Assembly (NCBI RefSeq): GCF_000003195.3 | Contig: NC_012871.2 | Coordinates: 58,333,802 to 58,397,801, forward strand | Direction of reading: 5' to 3' | Origin: Sorghum bicolor | Lineage: Eukaryota; Streptophyta; Magnoliopsida; Poales; Poaceae | Length of the DNA: 64,000 nucleotides | Shown here: in pieces, positions 34,901-45,361 of the stretch | Position numbering within the stretch: the stretch's first letter is position 1 | Layout: each line of letters begins with the position of its first letter | Translations under genes and position numbers: made by a program | Notes under the pieces: generated by a model | Seen by the model: the letters and a program-made list of their open reading frames with translations, nothing else | The model's database searches: none | Told to the model about the DNA's origin: nothing

Positions 34901-35115
34901 CCAAAACCCCTCTTGAGGAAATCCTCGAACACAATGATCTCACCGGCGTGGGGGTCGGGGTAGCTCTCCCCTTCCGGCGCCCTCCAGCCGCCGAGCTTCG
35001 GGCTGTGCAGTAGCCCCATGTCGACGAGGTCACCGAGGGACTTCGCAGTGCTGCGGGATTTTTTCCATTCCTTGGCCATCAGCTCGGCCCTCTTCTTGGA
35101 CGCGCTCTTCGCCAT
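31962..35115 (-). CDS. Antisense gene of element B (seven exons, ~900 residues)
   Basis: Minus-strand exons: 35115-34228, 34156-33702, 33640-33434, 33334-33085, 33017-32819, 32743-32618, 32539-31962. Lengths 888, 455, 207, 250, 199, 126 and 578 give agreeing phases and 901 codons including the stop, with no interruption. Start is ATG 35115 (MAKSASKKRA); an upstream in-frame GTG is not used. Exon 1 has the 'putative gypsy type transposon' domain of grass Tat elements (FLQGLLLYFEIGICNLHPN, WFYIREEPGSS). Exon 2 is acidic and Arg-rich with a likely nuclear signal (PKRRRLVRI). Exons 5-7 are Glu/Leu-rich coiled coil. All donors are GT except intron 4, which starts AT (ATAAGT at 33084). Such antisense genes are known in Grande; their role is unresolved. 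Confidence 0.75.
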
Positions 35116-35124
35116 TGGAGACAC

Positions 35125-35526
35125 GGAAGTGGTTTCGAGCTAGAAGGGCACAGGTGGTTGAAGAAGGTGTGAGCGGCAAGCTTGAAGGCAATGGTAGGGT
35201 AGGCAATGAGGGGTCAATGCCAGGATTTTATAAAACACAACTCCACCCCTTCCACTTCCCGCATTCTCGGGAAGTGGGCGGGCCATTCGGCGGGCACGGC
35301 GTTTCGGTTCTCAACGATTATCGACAATTAATGAGGCGGAGTTTTCGTACAAATTGATGGTTTCCTTTTCTCAAACCGCGCAAAGGGCGGCTGTACAGTT
35401 GCCAGGCGCAACTTTTCATGCATCCATCTGACATCCCGTCAGGAGGTCTCGTCACGTCAACTTTTTTGTGGAAAATTTTTTTCAAAACAAGCAGACAAAA
35501 ATGGTAGATATTCAACAATCCGAGGA
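35125..35526. other. Region upstream of the antisense gene
   Basis: Likely promoter/leader of the antisense gene and 3' non-coding sequence of element B on the plus strand. I see no open frame of interest; no clear TATA could be chosen. Confidence 0.4.
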
Positions 35527-35960
35527 CTGCACCGACCACCGAGCACTTGATGCTCGGGGACTGGTCGCCCAGTCTATCAACTCGGAATTTTAAAGACTGC
35601 ACCGACCACCGAGCACTTGATGCTCGGGGACTGGTCGCCCAGTCTATCAACTCGGAATTTCAAAGACCGCACCGACCACCGAGCACTTGGTGCTCGGGGA
35701 CTGGTCGCCCAGCCCATCACCTCGGAATCTCAAGGAGCGCACCGACCAACGAGCATTTGGTGCTCGGGGACTGGTCATCAAATTTGCTGGGACTGGACCG
35801 GCCACCGAGCGCTTGATGCTCGGGGACTGGTCGCTTAGTTTATTAAGTTTGGAAATCAGCAGGTTGAACTGACCATCGACCATTGTACACCCGGGGACTG
35901 GTTGACCAGCTCGTCAAATTGAAAATTCTATGGTAAATGAGCATGAGATGCTCGGGGACT
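35527..35960. repeat. 70-bp tandem repeats near the 3' end of element B
   Basis: Units start at 35527, 35597, 35667 and 35737 (period exactly 70), then a shorter unit at 35793 and a decayed one near 35868. Each contains ACCGACCACCGAGCACTTG and GGGGACTGGTCGCC, with the small palindrome GAGCACTTGATGCTC. Tandem repeats in the 3' untranslated region are typical of Tat/Ogre elements and can seed satellites (family knowledge). Confidence 0.88.
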
Positions 35961-36439
35961 GGATAATTTTGATTTTTTAGACCTTGCTACAAGGTTCATA
36001 CTTCACCTTCTAGCAAGCTCGGGGACTACATCGGTACGATGCATCTAGCAATGCATCTCACATTTAAAATAGATTTGAAGATTCCTCTTTGGACCCTGGC
36101 ACGACGTGACTACGTCACCTGCTACCAGGTTCGGGGACTAAATGGGCACACTTCACCTTGCGGTGAACTTGCTTGCCTTTTTTATGGATCGTACCTTCCA
36201 CGAAAGTAAAGTGGGCACACTTCACCAAAAAAGAAATATTTTTTCTCAAGAGCACCATGCATTCTTCGAACAATTGGCTTCTTCTATGATGATGTTGACC
36301 AAATATGTTTAGATTTGGTCAAAATACCGTCGCAATTGTCTGGGCAATTTTCATGCTGATTGAAGATGTCAAAGTTTCATTGGTCGAAGAAGCTCAAGAT
36401 GGCGTGCTACTTCACAATACATGGTGCTCGGGGACTAGT

Positions 36440-36900
36440 TGTGGGGGTATAAACCCCTATACCCTTACGGCTAGACTTGGGCCAGGAGGCTTGGCCCATT
36501 ACGAGACAACCTCAAGGCTTGATCCGACAGCTTGGAGTTTCGCGCAAGGAAACAAGACGTGGAGATCAAGCAGGATTCTAGTCGGATAGAATAGGAATTG
36601 ATATCGAACTATCTATGGCAATTGTAACCGACTAGGATTAGTTTCCAGATCTGTAACCCTGCCCTCCGGACTATATAAGGAGGGGCAAGGGACCCCCCTA
36701 GGACACATTATTTCTCTCAACACAAATCAATACAATCAGACGCAGGACGTAGGTATTACGCCAACTCGGCGGCCGAACCTGGATAAAAAGCTTGTCCGTG
36801 TCTTGCGTCACCATCGAGTTCGTAGTTTGCGCACCGTCTACCGATAAACTACTACCGTGGGTATACCCCAAGGTAGACTGCCGACTAGCTTTCGTCGACA
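36440..36900 (+). repeat. 3' LTR of element B
   Basis: 461 bp, four base differences from 24824-25284, followed by the CGCCC duplication. The preceding GCTCGGGGACTAGT may serve as polypurine tract but is weak. Confidence 0.92.
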
Positions 36901-37656
36901 CGCCCCAGTCGTCCCAGCCAGTGGTGGACATCTCCGACGACGAGACTGTCCCTATGGAGGAAGAGGACCCAGAGATGATGACAGAGGTGGATGATGATGA
37001 TGAAAACGGGATGGACTCTCCTGTAGCAGCTGCACCTGTTCCACCCACTGCACCCACGCCACCAGCTGTTCTAGTGGCACCTGCTGCACCTACACCACCA
37101 GCTTCACCAGTTGCACCTGCTGCTCCTGCTGTACCAGAGGTGGTGTCTCCAGATGGTCTTGAGGAAGAAAACCCAGGATGGACTACCACCATCCACTACA
37201 AGTATCCTTCAATGACAGCCTACTTCCACAACTTGCTTAGGGAGATGTTGGATACTTATTATGCTGATAAGGAGATTGGCATTAGGTACTGCTGTGCAGA
37301 GTACACACACCCCTATGAGGCCACATACTGGAGGTCGGATCTTACCATCACAGTGGGGAATGAGGCACATGACAGCTATATGGTAGAGAGCATCCATGGT
37401 CACGTTGCTAGGCGAGCTGAGGCACAGGACAGCATGGAGGACGCCGCCCAGATGGCTTACACTCACTACCATGGCCTTCGCTATGAGGCCATGAGAGCAG
37501 ACCAGTACAAGTTCCTCCCTCGCCATGAATCTACTATTGGTACTTGGTCTATTGAGAACCCGCAGGAGGTTGACACGCCATTGGATGCAACTGTTAGGCA
37601 TATGCATGTCCTGCAGATGGCCAAATGATGATCTATAGGAGGAGCTACGTGACCAG

Positions 37657-40600
37657 CAGTGGCGGACGCAGGGGGGCTGCAGCCCCCCTTGGGCTGGAAA
37701 TTTTTTAATAGCTTTTCATTTTAGGTAAAGCCCAGCCCAAACACAAGTTTATTTTCTCCAAACGTGAGCCCACCACATCATGCCACCAGCCGCATGGCAT
37801 GGCAATTCAGATTCGTCTCGCACTCTTGCGATAGGTTCGCGACTCCTCGTTCTCTGCCGCCGCCCGCCGCAAGACAGAACTCTCGCGGTTCGACTTCACG
37901 CCCATCGACTCACGGCCTCGCGTATCGGCGTCGTCCCTCCTGGCATCTGCTCGACTGCTCCGTTCTCCAGCTGCCGGCGAACGACGACGGCGCCAGCCCC
38001 AGACCCAGCGGCAGCAAGAGTCCAGGATCGGTGATCCCCTTTTTTTAGTTTTCTTTTTTCATTATTATTTTTAGAAATTCAGTCAATGATCCCAATTCAA
38101 TTGGTTTTATTTTATAGAATGGAAAAATATTATGCTAAGAAAGATGTCGTTGCTTCTGCCCAAGAGAGACGACTTGATCAAAAGAGACCCCGCATTGAGC
38201 TTGATATGAATGATATAGTTGCTGATCCAGGTCTTAGAAAGCCAATTGATGAATTCCATCATGAGATTAGGGATGATGCTAGGAGAGCATATCTACAGAT
38301 GGGTCCATATCAACCAAATTGTGAGTACGAAAGAACATTAGGCAAAACTCAAACTAGAGGTTTTGTTAAATCATGGTTTACTCAATTTGATTGGTTAGAG
38401 TACAGTCCTGCTAAGAATGCAGTCTATTGTTTTTATTGCTACCTCTTTAGGCCACTAGCTGCAAGCAAGTTTGATAATGATGCATTCACTAGAGTAGGGT
38501 TTACAAATTGGAAAAAGGGAAAGGATTCTTTGCTCAAGCATTGTCAATCAATTAATGGCTATCATAGTGTAGCAAGAAAACGGTCAATTGATTTCAAAAA
38601 TCAAAGGCAAAGTGTAGAACATGTGTGGGCAGTAACAACTGCAGCAGAAGAGGAGGCATATAAAGCTCGTTTAACTATAATGTTAGGCATCGCTAGATTT
38701 CTCCTTTTGCAAGCTCTAGCATTTCGTGGGCATGATGAGTCTACAACATCCAAAAATAAAGGGAACTTTTTAGAGATGCTTGATTGGTATAGAAAGAAGG
38801 ATCCTAAGGCTGCACTTGTGACTGGTGAGAATGCTCCAGGGAATAATCAAATGAGTTGTCCAAAAATTCAAAAATATTTAGTTAGGGCTTGTGCAGAGGA
38901 GACAAGTGAATTAATTAAAAATGAAATTGGAGATCGTTGGTTTGCAGTGCTTGTTGATGAGGCTCGTGATGTATCAATTAAGGAACAAATGGCTGTGGTT
39001 GTGAGGTATATATATATCATATATTTGTGTATTTTATTTGTTTTGTTTTGATGTTTTCAATTGACCATTTGCCAATTTTTTGTTTAATAGGTTTGTCAAT
39101 GATAAAGGAAGTGTGATTGAGCGGTTCCTTGGCTTGCAACATGTTTCTGACACCACATCATCTTCACTGAAGGAAGCATTGGTTTCTATGCTTGCAAGAT
39201 ATGGGTTGTCTATAGCCAAGGTTAGAGGACAAGGTTATGATGGAGCTTCAAATATGAGAGGGCAGTTTCATGGGTTGCAAAGGCTGGTATTGAATGAAAA
39301 CCCCTTTGCTTTTTACATCCACTGTTTTGCTCATCAATTGCAGCTTGTGGTAGTTGCTGTAGCTAGATGTTGTGCTTCAACGGATGATTTTTTCAATTAT
39401 GTCACTTCAGTTGTCAATACTGTTAGTGTTTCTTGCAAGTGAAAAGATCAACTTCTGCAGAAACAACATGATATTCTTGTTGAGAAATTAGATAGTGGTG
39501 AAATATCTCCTGGGAGAGGGAAAAACCAAGAAACTAGTCTTGCTAGGCCTGGTGATACACGATGGGGTACACATCATAAAACATTAGTACGTCTTCTGCT
39601 CATGTGGGAATCTGTGCTTGAGGTGTTAGAGAATATTAGTGATGATGGAACTGATGGGGAAAAGAAAACTATAGCATCTGGATTGATAGAAAAAATGGAG
39701 TCATTTCAATTTATGTTCATATTGCATCTTATGATTAGAGTATTGGGGATAACTCAAGACCTATCACAATGTTTGCAAATGAAAAATCAAAACATTGTTC
39801 GTGCAATAGGATTGATTGGTTCTGTGATGAGAAATATAAATGCCATGAGGGAAAATGGTTGGAATGATCTTTTTCAGGAGGTAAAAGTCTTTGCTGTAAA
39901 ACAAAAGATAGACATTCCTAATATGGAAGATATGATACCAGTCAGAGGCCGTTCAAAATGTCGTGGAGCCAAATTAGTGACCTACTACCATCATTTTCAT
40001 CATGGGATTTTCATTGTTGTCCTTGATCAAGTAATTTGTGAGTTGAGCAATAGATTTCCAAAAAGATCAACTCAACTATTGAGATGTGTTGCTTGTCTTG
40101 ATCCGACAAATGAATTTGCCAACTTTGAGATAGAGAAGTTAGTTGAGCTTGCAAAGATTTATTATGCTGACTTTAGTGATTATGAATGTGAGAAGCTAAG
40201 AACTGAGCTTGAAAATTTCATTGATGAAGTCCAGCATGATGAAGAATTCTGCACTTGTATTGATCTTGGTAGCCTTGCCGAGAAGATGGTTCAAACTGAT
40301 AGACATACATATTTCCCTTTGGTGTATCGCCTCATTGAGCTTGCATTGATATTACCAGTGGCAACAGCAACAGTTGAAAGAGCCTTCTCTGCTATGAATA
40401 TTATCAAGACTGATAGGAGGAATAAAATGAATGATGATTGGATGAATAATAGCATGTTATGCTATATTGAGCGGGATTTGTTTGCATCCATCGAAGATGA
40501 TAAAATTTTGACGCGCTTTCAAGGCTTAAGAAATCATAAGATGAACTTTCCACGCAAGGTCCCAAGGTGCGTATTATTGTAGTACTTTTCTTCTTGCTTG

Positions 40601-40873
40601 TTATCTTGATCACTGAAGAAGTGTATGACATTTAAAAATATGTAGCATTGGGCGTGATGGTTCAAGTGGTGTGAATTCTTGAAGATGCAAGACTCCATGT
40701 ATTTGGTATTTTTCTGTAATTATTATCTATCTTTGCCTTTGAGCACTTTGAATCAATATTGAATTATCAATCTTAGCTATATTTATTATTGTACTGGGTT
40801 GAACGAGCAAAGAAATTTTCTGCCCTATGTTATTTAGCCCCCCCCCCTTGGTCCGTTTCTGGGTCCGCCACTG
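37657..40873 (+). mobile_element. Element C: hAT transposon in element A
   Basis: 3217 bp. Terminal inverted repeats CAGTGGCGGACGCAG (37657-37671) and CTGGGTCCGCCACTG (40859-40873) agree at 14 of 15 positions. The 8-bp flanks are GTGACCAG (37649-37656) and GTGACTAG (40874-40881), differing by one C/T. Inside is a single hAT transposase gene. Insertion lies in the 3' part of A's extra ORF. Confidence 0.93.
38119..40582 (+). pseudogene. hAT transposase with TTF zinc finger and dimerisation domain, one stop
   Basis: ATG at 38119 (MEKYYAKKDV). Exon 1 38119-39005, intron 39006-39090 (GT...AG), exon 2 39091-40582. Exon 1 has a TTF-type zinc-finger region (SWFTQFDWLEYSPAKNAVYC, FYCYLF) and the start of a DUF4371 core (LVDEARDVSIKEQMAVV). 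Exon 2 continues the core (GYDGASNMRGQFHGLQ, CFAHQLQLV) and ends with the hAT dimerisation domain (LPVATATVERAFSAMNIIKT). The only break is TGA at 39440-39442, where related proteins continue. About 790 residues otherwise, full length for the family. A leader intron may lie at about 38031-38117. This copy is close to intact. Confidence 0.87.
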
Positions 40874-40998
40874 GTGACTAGCATGATTCCATAGATCGCT
40901 TCTAGGAGATGGTTGACAGCCTTAGAGAGTAGCTTGAGTTTCCACCGCTCTACAAGAAGAAGACCGCACCTCCTAGCATCTCCGGCGACGCACCATAG

Positions 40999-41678
40999 GC
41001 CTAGGATGCCATAGTTGTTTTATTTCGTAGTCCCGTTGTGTCAGTTGAGCTTGGAGTGTTTGTGAACAATTGATGTGTCCGTTGAATTTGTTTATGTATT
41101 TGCATGATTTGAATCTTTGTAATGACTGCTGGAAGGTTGTGGATTTATCTACAAACTTCTGTTATCTTAAGTTTAATTATCGAATGCTTAGTTGGGTTGG
41201 TATATTCTGCTGTTGCAGTGCTGTTTTTCTGGAGCAGCCTGTGATGTTTAACTTTTATCTCTGAAGTGGTACGTCCAAAAACTCTGAAATTTTTGTGGAG
41301 GAAACTAGACTGATGTATCTCTCATTTTCAATTGGAACCACGTCAAAACCTGCTCGGATCTGGGAGATATCCTTGTTACAATCCGGAACTATTGCGCAGA
41401 CTAGAACACAGAACAGATTCGCTTTAACCCTGTTTTTTATCAAGATAATTTCAGAATCTGTAAAAGTGGTCTAAATAAAAGTTGTAACAAATTTTATAAT
41501 CTTTCCAAAAATGTATGGCACGCCTCTGTTGGATCACAGAAACTCGAGTTATGAGTTAAATACTGCACTGCTGATTTTGCATCCTGTCCAGAACAATTTC
41601 AGCAAAGTCTATTTGATATTATAATCAGTTATTAATTATGGAAAGACCTCTAAAATCTTATTCCTTTGTTGGAAACAG
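40999..41678 (+). other. Element A region between extra ORF and gag
   Basis: AT-rich with no coding frame. GGAAACAG directly before the gag ATG at 41679 could be a splice acceptor, so this stretch may be an intron between the extra ORF and gag. No other feature seen. Confidence 0.45.
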
Positions 41679-42820
41679 ATGGCTGATGAAGGAGGAAGAG
41701 GCCGTGGTCGAGGTCGAGGCCGTGGCCGTGGACGTGGCCGTGGCGCACCGGTGGACCCGCCGCCACCACCACAGTCTGTGACAGTGGAGCAGCCCATGTT
41801 GATGCAAGCCCAATTGATGCAAACTATGATGGATCACCTGGATCACCAGCCCGCCGTCGTACCACCACCAGTCTAGGTTCGCGATAAGAGGGGAGAGTTC
41901 ATGAAGGGACGTCCTCCTATTTTTACACATGCTAGTGACCCTTTAGAATCTGATGATTGGTTAAGAGCTGTGGAGAAGCAGCTGAACATTGCTCAGTGCA
42001 ATGAGATGGAGAAGGTGTTGTATGCCTCCGGACAACTGTAAGGGGCTGCACAGGAGTGGTGGGAGTCCTACCAATATGAACGCCCAAACAATGCACCGCC
42101 TGTCACTTGGAGGGAATTCACCGAGAGTTTCCGGTCTTACCACATTCCAGAGGGGCTCATCGAGCTCAAACAAGAGGAGTTTCGTGCTCTCAAGCAAGGC
42201 TCCATGACTGTCGCCGAGTACCGTGACAAGTTCGCTCAATTGTCACGTTACGCTCTGGGTGAAGTAGCCAAGGATTCCGACAAGCAATGTCATTTCCTGA
42301 AAGGACTGTATGATGGCCTGCAACTGCAGTTGATGTCCAATGTTTACCCCAGCTTCCAGGAACTTGTGAACCACGCTATTGTGATTGACAATAAGCGCAA
42401 AGAGATGGATGCTAAGAAGAGGAAGATTCAGGGGCAGGCATCTAGCAGCAACACTCGTCCGCGCGTGTTTCCTCAGCAGGGCTTTCCTCCCAGGAACCAG
42501 AGGCCCCCTAATCAGTGGAATCAGGGCCAGTACCCTCCGCGCAACCAAAACCAGAACCAGCAGCGTCCCAGTACCAGCAGCAGTTTGGTAATCAACGCCC
42601 TCAGCAGCAAGCTAACCCCCAGGCACCACGCCTAGGTGTGCCCAACAATGCTCCAGTGAAGACAGCAGTGGCAAACAACCCCAATGCTTGCTACCGTTGT
42701 GGTGAAGTGGGTCACTATGCCCATCAGTGCCCGAAGAAGCAGAACCCCTTAGCCCCACAGAATCAGAACAACAATCAGAGGCCCAGTGCTCGACCACCCC
42801 ACACTGGAAGTGTGAACCAT
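41679..42820 (+). pseudogene. Element A gag
   Basis: ATG 41679, then a GRGRGRGRG repeat (basic nucleic-acid-binding start), a Pro run and the Retrotrans_gag core (DWLRAVEKQLNIAQ ... WREFTESFRSYHIPEG ... LKQGSMTVAEYRDKFAQLSRYA). In-frame stops: TAG 41874-41876 and TAA 42039-42041, both at places where related proteins have Gln. A one-base slip near 42560 moves the frame; the zinc knuckle CYRCGEVGHYAHQC is at about 42690-42735. Structural protein of the virus-like particle; no longer translatable as one chain. Confidence 0.82.
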
Positions 42821-44007
42821 GTGTCTACTGAATCAGCTCAGGAGGCACCCGAGGTCATGCTGGGTACGTTCAGTATCAACTCCATCCCTGCTACTGTACT
42901 TTTTGATTCCAAAGCTTCGCATTCTTTCATCTCGCAAGCTTTTGTTAGAGTACATAGCATAGCTTTATGTGCCATGAAAAACTCAATGCTAGTGAATTCA
43001 CCGGGGGTACTATGCCAGCGAACTATTGGAGTCCCTCCACTAGTGTTTCTCTAAGGGGGGTAGAGTTCAAAGTAAACCCCATTGTGCTAAGAACTTCTGG
43101 TATTGACCTTATCCTAGGGATGGATTGGATGAAGCAACATCGTGCAGTGATTCAGTGCTAGGAGAAGTCTGTGGTAGTAACATCGCCTAAAAGGGATAGA
43201 ATTTGTGTAGAAGTGGCAGTGCGAGCACCTCCAACTGCTACCATGAACCAGTTGACTGATGAGGTCAATGAGGAGAACCAAGTGGTGGATGACTTCCCTG
43301 ATGTGTTCCCTGATGAATTGCCAGGTATGCCACCTGACCGAGACATCGAATTCCTTATTGAACTTTTACCTAGAACTGCACCTATAGCTAAAAGACCTTA
43401 TAGAATGGGAGTGAATGAACTAGAGGAACTTAAGAAACAAATTAAGGAGTTGTTAGAGAAGGGTTTTATTCGTCCTAGTTCATCACCTTGGGGAGCACCC
43501 GTTATCTTTGTCGATAAGAAAGATGGTACCAGGAGAATGTGTGTGGATTACCGGTCACTAAATGAAGTAACCATAAAAAACAAGTACCCTTTGCCTAGAA
43601 TTGATGACCTGTTTGATCAGTTAAAAGGTGCTTGTGTGTTCTCAAAAATAGACCTTCGATCCGGTTATCACCAACTGAAAATCCGTGCCTCGGATGTACC
43701 TAAGACAACCTTCACTACTAGGTATGGCCTGTATGAGTACACAGTTATGTCTTTTGGGCTGACCAATGCACCCGCATATTTCATGTACCTCATGAACAAG
43801 GTGTTCATGGAGTTCTTGGATAAGTCTGTAGTGGTGTTCATTGATGACATACTCATCTTTTCCAAAACTAAAGAGGAACATGCGGAGCATCTAAGGCTAG
43901 TCTTACAAAAGCTTAGAGAACATAAGCTATATGCCAAAAGAAGCAAGTGTGAGTTTTGGTTAAAGGAGGTCTCCTTTCTGAGACATGTGGTCTCTAATGA
44001 GGGATAG
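42821..44007 (+). pseudogene. Element A protease and reverse transcriptase
   Basis: Protease region: the active-site block reads DSKA at 42905-42916 where gypsy proteases have Asp-Ser/Thr-Gly-Ala, so the Gly is lost. The frame slips near 43000, then GIDLILGMDWMKQHRAVIQC is followed by TAG at 43159-43161. [45 protein letters not shown], catalytic FIDD at 43837-43848. One more slip at about 44005 precedes RNase H. Order PR-RT-RH-IN is that of Ty3/gypsy. Confidence 0.85.
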
Positions 44008-45361
44008 CCGTGGACCCCAGCAAGGTGCAAGATGTGTTGAATTGGAAACCCCCGACCAATGTGAGTGAAATCCGTAGCTTTCTGGGATTGGCCGGATATT
44101 ATAGGAGATTCATTGAAGGATTCTCTAAACTTGCTAAGCCCATGACGGCCTTATTAGAGAAGAGTGCTAAGTTTGTTTGGTCAGACAAATGCCAGGCTAA
44201 CTTTGAGGAGTTAAAGAAGAGGTTGACCACAGCTCCAGTGTTGACCTTACCTGACTTAAGCAAGAGCTTCTCCATCTATTGTGATGCTTCTTGCTTAGGT
44301 TTAGGTTGTGTGCTCATGCAAGAAGGAAGAGTAGTGGCCTATGCATCTAGGCAGTTGAGAAAACATGAGTTGAATTACCCTAATCATGATCTGGAACTAG
44401 CCGCAGTGGTCCATGCTTTAAAAAATTGGAGGCATTACTTGATTGGTCATAAGTGTGACATTTACACAGACCATAAGAGCCTAAAGTATATCTTCACCCA
44501 GTCGGACCTGAATCTGAGGCAACGTCGTTGGTTAGAGTTGATCAAGGATTATGACCTGGAAGTGCATTATCACCCTGGGAAAGCAAATGTAGTTGCAGAT
44601 GCACTTAGTAGGAAAAGCTATGTCAACAGACTTCAGCTGACATTTATTCCAGCTGAGTTGCGAGCCGAAATAGAACACCTCAACATAGGCTTTGTGAATC
44701 ATACCATGGGTCTAGAGATAGAACCAACATTGGAACAAGAGATACGTAAGAGTCAGTTGGAGGATGAGAAATTAAAAGAGATAGCAGATAATGTAGTGCT
44801 TGGAAAGGCACCAGGCTTCAGGATAGATGAGAATGGTACCCTATGGTTTGGGAAAAGGATATGTGTGCCTGAAGTGAAGGCTATCCGAGACACAATTCTA
44901 CGTGAGGCGCATGACTCTGCTTATTCAATACACCCTGGGAGTACCAAGATGTATTTGGACCTAAAGGAGAGATATTGGTGGTATGGATTGAAAAGGGATG
45001 TAGCAGAGTATGTTGCTTTGTGTGACACCTGTCAGAGGGTGAAAGCTGAGCACCAACGACCTACAGGGTTGTTGCAACCAATGCAGATACCCGAATGGAA
45101 ATGGGAAGAAGTCGGTATGGACTTTATTACCGGGTTGCCACGTACTCAACGTGGGTATGACTCGATTTGGGTAATAGTAGACCGACTCACTAAGGTTGCA
45201 CATTTCTTACCAGTCAAAACCAACTACAAAGGGGCAAGGTTAGCCGAGCTATACATGGAAAGGATTGTGTGCTTACACAGAGTTCCAAAGAAGATCGTGT
45301 CCAACCGAGGAACTCAGTTTACATCGCACTTTTGGCACAAAGTACATAGATCCTTGGGAAC
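44008..45361 (+). pseudogene. Element A RNase H and integrase, 5' part
   Basis: RNase [52 protein letters not shown] (~44280-44610). Integrase zinc region ([10 protein letters not shown]...CDTCQ, ~44905-45040), then core with D1 in [10 protein letters not shown]. The second catalytic Asp is Asn (AAC 45303-45305, SNRGTQF). Element D is inserted at 45361/45362 in the middle of the core; the frame resumes at 54700. Confidence 0.88.

Larger units (their letters stand above)
24824..36900 (+). mobile_element. Element B: Tat/Grande-like Ty3/gypsy retrotransposon
   Basis: 12077 bp, inserted in the extra ORF of A. LTRs of 461 bp each (24824-25284, 36440-36900) start TGTGGGGGTATAAACC and end TTTCGTCGACA; the duplication CGCCC is at 24819-24823 and 36901-36905. 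Primer-binding site TGGCGCGCCAGGTAGGGG at 25286-25303. Plus-strand gag, protease, RT, RNase H and integrase at 25333-31677; an antisense multi-exon gene at 35115-31962; 70-bp tandem repeats at 35527-35960. The antisense gene, primer site and 3' tandem repeats are typical of the Tat lineage (Grande, RIRE2, Ogre group; family knowledge). The two LTRs differ at only 4 positions (~0.9 %). Confidence 0.93.
24761..40998 (+). pseudogene. Extra 5' ORF of element A (upstream of gag), split by insertions B and C
   Basis: Coding pieces are 24761-24823, 36906-37656 and 40882-40998, separated by element B (TSD CGCCC) and hAT element C. The ATG at 24761 begins MPPVTRACRA. The frame crosses the B insertion cleanly into a stretch with SSQPVVDISDDE, an acidic region, a Pro/Ala-rich linker (~37020-37140) and a folded-looking domain (YPSMTAYFHNLLREMLDTYY...). 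It breaks by one base near 37625. The last part is coiled-coil-like (EELRD..., REMVDSL...) with in-frame TAGs at 37636, 40879, 40903 and 40930, ending at TAG 40996-40998. It is neither a typical gag nor a known enzyme by eye. Function unknown; its place before gag suggests an accessory protein of this lineage. Confidence 0.6.

Noticed and set aside
35300..36000. CRISPR-like array at the 70-bp repeats
   Set aside because: The repeats are contiguous with no unique spacers, lie in a plant retrotransposon and have exact tandem period; they are ordinary tandem repeats.
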